Below are positions 43,439 to 51,664 of a stretch of 64,000 bases of DNA, one piece after another. The DNA comes from Tardiphaga sp052076105 (lineage in GTDB: Bacteria > Pseudomonadota > Alphaproteobacteria > Rhizobiales > Xanthobacteraceae). The notes under the pieces are model-generated. The model saw nothing but the letters and a program-made list of their open reading frames with translations, was not told the origin of the DNA and searched no databases. The stretch lies in contig NZ_CP197245.1 in the NCBI RefSeq assembly GCF_052076105.1, positions 1,860,001 through 1,924,000 on the forward strand, given 5' to 3'. The position numbers and the translations under genes are program-made. Every line of letters begins with the position of its first letter. The stretch's first letter is position 1.

Positions 43439-44707
43439 TCAGGCGCTGCCTGGCTGCGCGGAGGCTGCACGCGATTGCGCTGTGGCCATATATTGCTGCG
43501 TGGCGACGAACATGCCCCACATCGCGCCGAGCATCATCCAGAAGTGGCGCCAGTGATCGGTGTCGATGATGAAGGCCTCGCCGACCGTGCCGAGATAGGC
43601 TGCGAACACCGCGAGATAAGCGCGCTGCCATGGCACGCGGACGAAAATATAGCGGAAGCCGAGCAGGGCGGTGATGAACACCAGCGCGGGATAGCACACG
43701 CCGGAAATCCAGCCGCCGGACATGAAGGCGTTGAGATAGGAGTTGTGGGTGTCTTCCGGAAAGAAGCGCGTGAATTGCAGCGGGCCGATGCCGAATGGCA
43801 GATCGAGCGCCATCTGCGCGCCGAGCACATGCCGGCCGAAACGGCCGAAGCGGCCTTCGTCATATTTCTGATCGAACGAGGCGCGCTGCTTGAACATGTC
43901 GGCGATGAAGTCGAATTGCAGCAGGATCACGATCACCAGTACCACGACGGCGATGGCCGCCAGCGCCATGATGATAATGCGCGAGCGCTGTTTGTTGGAC
44001 TGGCTGGTCAGCACCATCAGCATCAGCATGAAGGCGGAGGTGATCGCCAGCAGGCCCCAGGCGGCGCGGGAGAAGGCGAGCAGGACGGCGAGCGCAATGA
44101 TGCCGAGCGCGATAGCGCTGCGCAGCGAGCGACCGAAACCGTCGCTGACGACGCTCTGCAGGCAGAACAGCGCCGGCAGCACCAGAAACGCGCCCAGCAC
44201 GTTGGGATCCTTGAACGTGCCGGAGGCGCGGCCATAGAGCGTGAACATCCCGGCGCCGGGGATCAGATTCAGATAGCCCAAGATGCCGGTCAGCGATGCC
44301 ACCAGTGCGCCGACGATCAGGCCGCGGCGCAAGAGATCGATGCGCGTCAGCGTGTCCTCGGACATCACCAGCGCGACGAAGATCGCCATGATGGCCATGT
44401 ACCAGGAGGTCAGGATCCAGTTCACGACCGGCGCCTTGTCGAGCAGATAGGCCGCGCAGATCGTGTAGCCGATATTGACCAGGAACAGCAGGATCAGCAG
44501 CGGCACGAACACCAGCCGCATACGCAGGCCCGACGCGAAGAAGACGACCATCGCGGTGAGGGTCGCGATCTCGAAGGGGCTCGGCTCGATGAAGACGATG
44601 GCGCCGCCAAAACCCATCGCCCATAGCAGCGCGCGCTGCAGCGTCACCACGGCGGGAGGCGCCGCGGGCGAGGCGATGTAGTGATCGAGTGAGGCGTGAG
44701 TGCTCAT
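43439..44707 (-). CDS. O-antigen ligase/Wzy-like membrane protein of the exopolysaccharide locus
   Basis: The 422-residue protein has about ten to twelve transmembrane helices and the conserved periplasmic-loop motif 'GTFKDPNVLGAFLVLPALF'. The later 'FPEDTHNSYLNAFMSGGWIS' contains the His-Asn pair typical of the Wzy_C/O-antigen ligase fold. It likely polymerises undecaprenyl-linked repeat units at the outer face of the inner membrane. Sugar-phosphate transferase, glycosyltransferase and Wzc-like genes follow in the same region. Confidence 0.85.
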   Translation of the reverse strand: MSTHASLDHYIASPAAPPAVVTLQRALLWAMGFGGAIVFIEPSPFEIATLTAMVVFFASGLRMRLVFVPLLILLFLVNIGYTICAAYLLDKAPVVNWILTSWYMAIMAIFVALVMSEDTLTRIDLLRRGLIVGALVASLTGILGYLNLIPGAGMFTLYGRASGTFKDPNVLGAFLVLPALFCLQSVVSDGFGRSLRSAIALGIIALAVLLAFSRAAWGLLAITSAFMLMLMVLTSQSNKQRSRIIIMALAAIAVVVLVIVILLQFDFIADMFKQRASFDQKYDEGRFGRFGRHVLGAQMALDLPFGIGPLQFTRFFPEDTHNSYLNAFMSGGWISGVCYPALVFITALLGFRYIFVRVPWQRAYLAVFAAYLGTVGEAFIIDTDHWRHFWMMLGAMWGMFVATQQYMATAQSRAASAQPGSA

Positions 44708-44768
44708 GGCGGCGCGATGTTAGCGTTGTGGTGTTGACGAGTGGTGTAGGCTGGAAAAACGCTCATGC

Positions 44769-44891
44769 GTCGTCCCCGCGAAGGCGGGGACCCATAACCA
44801 CGGTCGATGCATTAAGAACGGCAGAGTTACCCAGACAACGCTTTCATTTTTTTCTCCAGCGTGTATGGGTCCCCGCCTTCGCGGGGACGAC
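44769..44891. repeat. Palindromic intergenic repeat, GTCGTCCCCGC type, copy 1
   Basis: Perfect 28-base terminal inverted repeats (44769-44796 and 44864-44891), each containing the self-complementary CCCCGC-GAAG-GCGGGG, bound 123 bases. A second copy is at 50254-50397. Confidence 0.85.
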
Positions 44892-44911
44892 ATGCGGAGT
44901 GGGGTGCCGCC

Positions 44912-46450
44912 TCAATACGCGTTCTCGTTCTTGGTCAGCAGCGACACCGGCGTTTTCAGCAGGATGTAGACGTCGAACAGCACCGACCAGTTCTCGATGT
45001 AATAGAGGTCGAACTCGACGCGCTTCTGCAGTTTCTCCTCGCTGTCGACCTCGCCGCGCCAGCCATTGACCTGCGCCCAGCCGGTGATCCCGGGCTTGAC
45101 GCGGTGGCGGGCGAAATAGCCGTCCACGGCCTCGTCCAGCAGCTGGCTCTGTACCCTCTGCTGAACCGCGTGGGGGCGGGGGCCGACCAGCGACAGGTTG
45201 TTCTTGAACACCACGTTGAAGAGCTGCGGCAGCTCGTCGATGGAGGATTTGCGAATGAAACGGCCGACGCGGGTGACGCGCTTGTCGCCCTTGGTCACGA
45301 CGGTCTTGGCCAGCGGGTCGGCCTGGTCGTGATAGAGCGAGCGAAACTTGAAGACGTCGATGCGCTCGTTGTTGAAGCCGAAGCGCTTCTGGCGGAACAG
45401 CACCGGGCCCGGGCTGTCGAGCTTGATGGCGATGGCGACCAGCGCCATGAAGGGCAATGCAGCGAGCAGGACCAACCCGCCGACGATATGGTCGAACAGC
45501 CATTTCATCACCAGATCCCAGTCGGTGATCGGCGCCTCGAATACATCGAGGGTCGGCACCTTGCCGAGATAGGAATAGGAGCGGGGGCGGAAACGCAGCT
45601 TGTTGGTATGCGCGGACAGGCGGATATCCACCGGCAACACCCACAGCTTCTTGAGCATTTCCAGAATGCGCGTCTCGGCCGAGATCGGCAGCGCGAACAG
45701 CACGAGATCGACGCGGGTGCGCCGCGCGAATTCGATGATGTCATCGACCTTGCCGAGCTTCGGCGCGCCTGCGATCGTGTCCATGGAGCGCTTGTCGTTG
45801 CGGTCGTCGAACACGCCGAGGATCTGGATGTCGGAATCTTCCTGGGCGTTGAGATCCCTGATCAGCGTCTCGCCATTGGTGTCGGCGCCGACAATGATGG
45901 TGCGGCGGTCGAGCCGACCCTGATGCGCCCAGCGCTTGATCAGCGCGCGCACGACGGCGCGTTCCGCGATCAGGGCAAAGAGACCGATGAAGAAGAATGA
46001 CGACAGCCAAACACGCGACACCGCGCCGCCGACCTTGGCGAAGAACGAGACACCGATGAACAGCAGGAACACGAAGGCCCATGCCGACATCATGCGCGTG
46101 AGCTGCTTGATGTGGCCGCGGAAGACCTGCACCTGATAGATATCGGCAGACTGGAAACACACCACGGCACCAGCCGCCATCGCGACGATGGCGGCGAGGT
46201 ATTCCCACCTGACGCCTGCGACCGGCGCGACATAGAGCAGGTTGAGCCCAATGCCGATGATGCTGAGCATCAGGAAATCGATGACGCGTACGACGCCGGT
46301 GATGACGACCGGTGAATAGGCGGCGCGCACCTTCTGATCGACAACGGCAAGCGCTTCCGGCGTGAGGCGCCGACGACGTTCGAACTGGCGCTGACCGGGC
46401 GCGTCCGTCGCGGCCGCGTCGATCATTGAGCGTGCGTTGATCGGTTCCAA
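44912..46450 (-). CDS. Undecaprenyl-phosphate glucose phosphotransferase-type enzyme (WcaJ/ExoY-like)
   Basis: The 512-residue protein has four to five N-terminal transmembrane helices, a CoA-binding-like middle domain and a further membrane helix (about 315-340). The C-terminal bacterial sugar transferase domain follows, with 'KRFGFNNERIDVFKFRSLYH', 'RKSSIDELPQLFNV', 'LVGPRPHAVQQ' and 'VKPGITGWAQVNG'. It transfers a sugar-1-phosphate to undecaprenyl phosphate, the first membrane step of repeat-unit synthesis. It is transcribed after the GT4 gene. A palindrome at 46476-46491 lies just upstream. Confidence 0.92.
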   Translation of the reverse strand: MEPINARSMIDAAATDAPGQRQFERRRRLTPEALAVVDQKVRAAYSPVVITGVVRVIDFLMLSIIGIGLNLLYVAPVAGVRWEYLAAIVAMAAGAVVCFQSADIYQVQVFRGHIKQLTRMMSAWAFVFLLFIGVSFFAKVGGAVSRVWLSSFFFIGLFALIAERAVVRALIKRWAHQGRLDRRTIIVGADTNGETLIRDLNAQEDSDIQILGVFDDRNDKRSMDTIAGAPKLGKVDDIIEFARRTRVDLVLFALPISAETRILEMLKKLWVLPVDIRLSAHTNKLRFRPRSYSYLGKVPTLDVFEAPITDWDLVMKWLFDHIVGGLVLLAALPFMALVAIAIKLDSPGPVLFRQKRFGFNNERIDVFKFRSLYHDQADPLAKTVVTKGDKRVTRVGRFIRKSSIDELPQLFNVVFKNNLSLVGPRPHAVQQRVQSQLLDEAVDGYFARHRVKPGITGWAQVNGWRGEVDSEEKLQKRVEFDLYYIENWSVLFDVYILLKTPVSLLTKNENAY

Positions 46451-46475
46451 GGTGAAATGTCCGTTGTTGCGCTAG

Positions 46476-46491
46476 CGTGCGATGTCGCACG
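46476..46491. promoter_or_regulatory. Inverted repeat upstream of the sugar phosphotransferase gene
   Basis: CGTGCGA-TG-TCGCACG, with perfect seven-base arms, sits 26 bases before the start on the minus strand. It could be an operator or a leader hairpin. Confidence 0.4.
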
Positions 46492-46558
46492 TCAAGCCTA
46501 CTGCTTTTCGTGAAAATTACCGGACAAATCGGAAGATTTGGTTACAGGTTAAGGAGAG

Positions 46559-47707
46559 TTAACGTTCCGCAAATGCGTTGCGATAGCCGTCGATGACGCC
46601 CTCGACCATCGCGTCCTGGGAGAAATGTTCCGCGATGCGCTCACGGAGCAATTGTGCACGCGTCCGCGCAGCGGTGATGTCGTCGAGAGCGGTTTTGATC
46701 GCTGCGGCCATGGCGTCGACATTGTTCGACTGGAACAATGCGGAGGTGTGCGATCCGAAGATTTCCGGAATGCCGCCCACATTGGCGGCGATCATCGGAA
46801 TGCCCGCGGCTGCGGCCTCGATCACCACATAGGGCATCGAGTCGCCGCGCGATGGAACCACCAGCAGGCGTCCTTTCGAGAAGCCGTAACGCGGTTTGAC
46901 ATGGCCGATGAAACGCACGGCGGTGCCGAGGCCGAGGCGCTGGATCTGTGCCTTCAATGCGTTGGTCTCTTCGCCGTCGCCGCCCAGCGTCAGGGTGACG
47001 GGCTGGCCGTCGGCACGCAGGCGCGCCACGGCATCGACCAGCAGGTCCGCGCCCTTGATGCGGCGGAATTCGCCGACATAGCAGACATCGGTCGCATCAT
47101 CGGCGGGCTCGATGGGGTCGAACTCATCGGATGTCACGCCGTTGAAGACGCATTTCACAAGGCCTGACGGGGTGCCGATCATGCGCTGATAGGTGTCGCG
47201 GGCGAAGGCGCTCTCGAACAGGAACAGTTCGGTACGGTTCATCAGCGCGCGTTCGAGGCGGCTGTAGAAGGCGCCTTTCGCGGTGTTTTGCGGATAGTGC
47301 AGCGAGCCGCCATGCGGCGTGTAGATGCGGATGACATTGTTCGACTTTGCCTTCAGGCGCACGAAGGCGCCGGCCTTGGCGCCGTGGCCATGCAGCACAT
47401 CCGGCTTCAGCCGGCTGGCGAGGCGCATGAACTGCATCCAGACCAGAACGTCGGTGGGATGCGGCTCGCGGTGGATCGGCAGGCGATGGGTGCCGAGTGT
47501 CAGGCGCGGCGCGATCTCGGCCAGCGCATCGCGCGCACGGTCGCCGCCGGTGAGGCTGTCGGCGACAATGCCCACATGATGGCCGCGATCCGCCTGGCCG
47601 TTGGCGACATCGATGATGTGGCGAAAGATGCCGCCGACCGGCGCGCGGACAGCGTGCAGGATGCGAAGCGGCTTGTCCGAAGGTGCGCGCATAATCAGAA
47701 TCGGCAT
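46559..47707 (-). CDS. Glycosyltransferase family 4 protein
   Basis: The 382-residue GT-B fold enzyme starts with 'LRILHAVRAPVGGIFRHIID' (an acceptor-domain nucleotide-sugar fold). Its C-terminal donor domain has 'VCYVGEFRRIKGADLLVDAV' and the E-x7-E region 'PSRGDSMPYVVIEAAAAGIP'. It would add a sugar to a lipid-linked intermediate at the cytoplasmic face. The ATG at 47707 is preferred, but no strong ribosome site is visible; a TTG at 47767 and an ATG at 47692 are alternatives. Confidence 0.88.
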   Translation of the reverse strand: MPILIMRAPSDKPLRILHAVRAPVGGIFRHIIDVANGQADRGHHVGIVADSLTGGDRARDALAEIAPRLTLGTHRLPIHREPHPTDVLVWMQFMRLASRLKPDVLHGHGAKAGAFVRLKAKSNNVIRIYTPHGGSLHYPQNTAKGAFYSRLERALMNRTELFLFESAFARDTYQRMIGTPSGLVKCVFNGVTSDEFDPIEPADDATDVCYVGEFRRIKGADLLVDAVARLRADGQPVTLTLGGDGEETNALKAQIQRLGLGTAVRFIGHVKPRYGFSKGRLLVVPSRGDSMPYVVIEAAAAGIPMIAANVGGIPEIFGSHTSALFQSNNVDAMAAAIKTALDDITAARTRAQLLRERIAEHFSQDAMVEGVIDGYRNAFAER

Positions 47708-47925
47708 TCGCTGACGAGGAGGGCGTCGCCGGGAGCTGGGACGCACATCGGAAAATCCCTGAAGCAATTGAATCCAATAAGAGGCTTCGTCGTTAAAAAA
47801 CCGTGTGGATACAGGGCTTCCGCCGCAATATGCGGTATCAGTCTGCCGATTAACCGCACAGCAACCTTAATCGTATTTAATCGGTTCCGTTGAGTAGGCG
47901 CAGTGGCGTTCTGGTGGGGTAGGCG

Positions 47926-50235
47926 ATGCGTTTGGCATTCTGGCGTGCAGGCAAAGGCGATGCGTCGGTCGAACGGGCCGTCAAGGCGCCAACCATGCCA
48001 AACCCGGCTGCACGCAAAAATCCCGAGAAGAAAGCAGAGCGTGTGATCGCTGCGCCGGCGCAGGCGCCCGATCTCGGCGACCTCGATCTACGCGCGCTGT
48101 GGCAGGCACTCGTCCGTCGCAGGATGTGGGTTATCGTCCCGACGCTGCTGGCACTTGTCGGTTCGCTCGTCATCGTCAACATCATCACGCCGCGCTTCAA
48201 GTCCGAAGCGCGCATCCTGATCGACGGACGTGAAAACGTTTTCCTGCGGCCAAGCGGCGAACGCAACGAAGAGCGTACCTCGCTCGATGCGGAAGCCGTG
48301 ACCAGCCAGGTGCAGTTGCTGTTGTCGCGCGATCTCGCCCGCGAGATCATCAAGAAGAACAAGCTCGCCGAGCGCCCGGAATTCGATCCGGTGTTGCAGG
48401 GGGCGCAGCCATGGCGGTCGCTGCTCGGCCTGATGGGCATCGGCCGCGATCCGTTCTCGATGACGCCTGAAGAGCGCGTGCTCGATGCCTATTACGAGCG
48501 CCTGACGGCCTATGCGGTCGACAAGTCGCGCGTCATGGTCGTCGAATTCCAGTCGCGTGATCCCGAGCTTGCCGCGCGCGTCGCCAATTCCATTGCCGAC
48601 GGCTATCTGGTGATGCAGCAGAACGCGCGGCAGAATCAGGCAAGGTCGGCCGGGCAGTGGCTGTCCGGCGAGATCGATGACCTGCGCAAGAAGGTCGTCG
48701 AGGCGGAAGCGCGCGCGGAGGAATTCCGCTCCAAGTCCAGCCTGTTCATCGGCACCAACAATACGTCGCTCTCCAACCAGCAGCTCGGTGAGATCAACAG
48801 CCAGCTCAACAATGCGCGCTCGCTGAAGTCCGATGCCGAGTCCAAGGCGCGGCTCATCAAGGACATGTTGCAGACCGGTAAGCCGATCGAGTTCTCGGAC
48901 GTGCTGAATTCCGACCTGATCCGCCGGCTCTCGGAGCAGCGCGTGACGTTGCGTGCGCAGCTTGCTGAGCAGTCCTCAACGCTGCTCGACAATCACCCGC
49001 GCATCAAGGAGTTGCGGGCGCAGCTCGGTGATCTCGACAAGCAGTTGCGCGACGAAGCCGCGAAACTATCGCGCACCTTCGAGAACGATGCGCGCATTGC
49101 CGGTGGCCGCGTCGATGGTCTCACCAACAATCTCGAACAGCTGAAGCGCCAGGCGACGTCCAGCAACGGCCAGGATGTGCAGTTGCGGGCGCTGGAGCGC
49201 GAGGCGAGGGCGCAGCGCGACCTGCTCGAATCCTATCTGGCGAAATACCGTGAAGCGTCCACGCGCGAGAATATCGAGGCGGCACCGACCGATGGTCGCA
49301 TCATCTCCCGCGCTATCGTGTCGAACACGCCGGCCTATCCGAAGAAACTCCCGATCGTGCTGATCGCGACGCTGGCCACGCTGATGCTGACTGCCGGTGG
49401 CATCGTCACCAGCGAGCTGCTGCGCATGACCGCGCCGCGCGGTGCTGCACCAATGGCGCCGGTCGTGCAGGCCCGCGTCACCGAGCCGGTGTTCAAGCCG
49501 TTCGTGGAACAGGCGCCTGCTGCCGTGCGTGAGCCGGAAACTGTCGTTGCGCCGGGCCTCGTGCCTGAGCCGGCTCCTGTTGCCGCGCCGCAGCCCGTGG
49601 TGCGCGACACCCATCCCGAACTGGCCGCCGGCGTCAGCGAAATCGAACAGCTTGCGCAGGAGTTTCGAGCTGCCGGCAAATCGGCGCGCAAGATCACGAT
49701 CCTCGGCACCGGCCACAACGACAATATCGCGCTCACGGCGTTGACGCTCTCGCGCATCCTGTCGCGTGACGCGAAGGTGGTGCTGGTCGATCTGGCCGCG
49801 TCGTCGCCGACGCTGGAAGCTGTGTCGAACGATCCGCGCGCCCCCGGACTGGCGGAGCTGATGCTGGGCGAGGCGTCGTTCGGCCAGGTGATTACCAAGG
49901 ACCGGATGTCGGGCCTGCATATGGTGGCGGCCGGCCGCGCCGGCGCCGATCGGTCGCTGTTGCAGTCTCCGCGCCTGACCATGGCGCTCGATGCGCTGCT
50001 GCGCGTTTATGATCACGTGCTCCTCGACGCAGGTACCGCGGCTGATCTGCCTGCGGGACTTCTGACCGATCAGGCCCGCGCCGTGGTGGTGCCGGAAGCG
50101 AGCATGAGCATGGATGCGCGCGAGCTGATGGCCGAACAGCTCAAGGCCGTGGGCTTCGCCGATGTGAAGATGTTGCGTTCAGCGCCGCCGGCGAATGATC
50201 CGGTCGGGCCGGGCGGCCGCGTGTTTGCGGCGTGA
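47926..50235 (+). CDS. Wzc-like exopolysaccharide transport protein with degenerate kinase domain
   Basis: This 769-residue protein has the Wzz/GNVR topology. A transmembrane helix (about 63-85) is followed by a long periplasmic coiled-coil region (about 220-460) and a second helix (about 470-495). A cytoplasmic domain resembling BY-kinases ends the protein. In that domain the expected P-loop lysine is missing: the segment is 'ITILGTGHNDNIALTALTLS' (about 590-609), and the Walker A' Asp pattern is only 'VVLVDLAASSP'. The Walker B-like 'HVLLDAGT' remains. No C-terminal tyrosine cluster is present. It probably acts as a chain-length or scaffold component without autokinase activity. Confidence 0.88.
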   Translation: MRLAFWRAGKGDASVERAVKAPTMPNPAARKNPEKKAERVIAAPAQAPDLGDLDLRALWQALVRRRMWVIVPTLLALVGSLVIVNIITPRFKSEARILIDGRENVFLRPSGERNEERTSLDAEAVTSQVQLLLSRDLAREIIKKNKLAERPEFDPVLQGAQPWRSLLGLMGIGRDPFSMTPEERVLDAYYERLTAYAVDKSRVMVVEFQSRDPELAARVANSIADGYLVMQQNARQNQARSAGQWLSGEIDDLRKKVVEAEARAEEFRSKSSLFIGTNNTSLSNQQLGEINSQLNNARSLKSDAESKARLIKDMLQTGKPIEFSDVLNSDLIRRLSEQRVTLRAQLAEQSSTLLDNHPRIKELRAQLGDLDKQLRDEAAKLSRTFENDARIAGGRVDGLTNNLEQLKRQATSSNGQDVQLRALEREARAQRDLLESYLAKYREASTRENIEAAPTDGRIISRAIVSNTPAYPKKLPIVLIATLATLMLTAGGIVTSELLRMTAPRGAAPMAPVVQARVTEPVFKPFVEQAPAAVREPETVVAPGLVPEPAPVAAPQPVVRDTHPELAAGVSEIEQLAQEFRAAGKSARKITILGTGHNDNIALTALTLSRILSRDAKVVLVDLAASSPTLEAVSNDPRAPGLAELMLGEASFGQVITKDRMSGLHMVAAGRAGADRSLLQSPRLTMALDALLRVYDHVLLDAGTAADLPAGLLTDQARAVVVPEASMSMDARELMAEQLKAVGFADVKMLRSAPPANDPVGPGGRVFAA

Positions 50236-50253
50236 TCATGTAACTATCAATGC

Positions 50254-50397
50254 GTCGTCCCCGCCTAGTGCGCCGAAGGCGCACGCGGGGCGGGGACCCA
50301 TACACGCTGAAGAGATGCTTCGAGAAAATTCGATCTGGCTCTGCCGCTTTGAGCCGGACTGACCGTGATTATGGGTCCCCGCCTTCGCGGGGACGAC
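50254..50397. repeat. Palindromic intergenic repeat, GTCGTCCCCGC type, copy 2
   Basis: The right arm (50370-50397) is identical to that of the copy at 44769-44891. The left arm carries about 21 extra bases around 'TAGTGCGCCGAAGGCGCA', which form their own hairpin. It lies between the Wzc-like gene and the CelD-like gene. Confidence 0.8.
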
Positions 50398-50406
50398 AAT
50401 CGTAAC

Positions 50407-51588
50407 TCAGCGCTGAAACGTCTGGCGCAACATCTGCGCCATCTGCAGCAGGGCTGGTGTCTGCTTCACTATTCGCTTGGCATGGGCGAAGGACGACAGG
50501 CCCATGGCGCCGAGCCTGCCGCGCGTGGTGAGCGGCACGAAACTGTCGAAGATCGGTTCGTCGTCCTTGCAGAACATCCGCTTGTAGTCGTCGCCGCCGA
50601 TGCCGAGATCCAGCGAGGTCACGCCGCGTTCGGCATAGGCATCGATGATGGTGCGCATCAGGATCAGGCCGGGGCTGTATTTCGCATTCTCCGACATGGT
50701 GTAGGTGTTGAACATCATCGAGAAGCGGTTGTCGTCGGCGACGCCGGCGAACATCGCGATCACTTCCTCGTCGCAGACCAGCGCGTGGATATCGATGGTG
50801 TAGCCATCTGCGCGCGGCGTCGTACAGGCCTGGCGGATGAAGGCTTCGACGCCGGGCTCGGCGAAGACGTTGGGCAGGTTCTGTTCGGCCATGCGCAGCG
50901 GCTTGATGGCGAAGAAGGCGTCGAGCACGCGCTTGACCTCGGCCTCCGTCTTCGCATGCATGTAGCGATAGCCGGCAAGATTTCGATACTTGCCTTCCTT
51001 GGTCTTCAGGCGCTTGCGGAACGAATTGCTGATGCGATCGGTCGCCGCTTCGCCGGGCACCATCTTCAGCACCGGGCAATCATTGGTCGAGGCCTGGCTC
51101 GGCAACAGCGCGAGCGGATTGTCGATGCCGATCCAGCTTTTGGGCTGACGGAGCAGCGCGAGGACGTCGACCGTCTCGGTGTGCTTTTGAACTCCTTGCA
51201 GCAGCGCGTCTATATCGGCCCTTGTCGCCTGCATCGCGAAGTCGCGGCGGAACAGCGGCATGTTGAAGGTGACGTGTTTGCCGCCGAGATAGCCGGCGAC
51301 GCGCATGCCGTTCTCACGGCTGACCGCGAGCGGCAGCAACATCAGCGGCTGATGTGCAGCGTCATAGGCGACGATAATGAAGGGCTTCAGGCCTTCCTGG
51401 GCGCCGATATGGGTCTGCCATGCCGACTGGAAATCGAAACGCTGATAGGGCGTGGAGAGTTGTTCGGAGCTCTCGAGGCCGCGCCAGATGGCTTCTGCGG
51501 CGCTGAAATCGCTGATGACATCGACGCGTGCGATGCGGCTCGCAACTGCCATTGCCACAGGTGTTTCCATCACAGCAGCCATGGTCAT
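50407..51588 (-). CDS. CelD/BcsL-type GNAT family acetyltransferase
   Basis: The 393-residue protein has two GNAT-like halves, as in the CelD/BcsL family. The first has 'EQLSTPYQRFDFQSAWQTHI' and 'FIIVAYDAAHQPLMLLPLAV'. The second has 'IDIHALVCDEEVIAMFAGVA' and 'MFNTYTMSENAKYSPGLILM' followed by 'LDLGIGGDDYKRMFC'. Members are found in exopolysaccharide and cellulose clusters and are thought to acylate a sugar or lipid precursor. No membrane helix is seen. It is divergent from the deacetylase-like gene, which starts 77 bases away. Confidence 0.85.
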   Translation of the reverse strand: MTMAAVMETPVAMAVASRIARVDVISDFSAAEAIWRGLESSEQLSTPYQRFDFQSAWQTHIGAQEGLKPFIIVAYDAAHQPLMLLPLAVSRENGMRVAGYLGGKHVTFNMPLFRRDFAMQATRADIDALLQGVQKHTETVDVLALLRQPKSWIGIDNPLALLPSQASTNDCPVLKMVPGEAATDRISNSFRKRLKTKEGKYRNLAGYRYMHAKTEAEVKRVLDAFFAIKPLRMAEQNLPNVFAEPGVEAFIRQACTTPRADGYTIDIHALVCDEEVIAMFAGVADDNRFSMMFNTYTMSENAKYSPGLILMRTIIDAYAERGVTSLDLGIGGDDYKRMFCKDDEPIFDSFVPLTTRGRLGAMGLSSFAHAKRIVKQTPALLQMAQMLRQTFQR

Positions 51589-51664
51589 CGCGAAGCCTGT
51601 TTCAGATTTTGTTTAGATTTTTAGGTTTGGGCCGACCTTTGCAAAGAAATGTCAACAAACAGTA

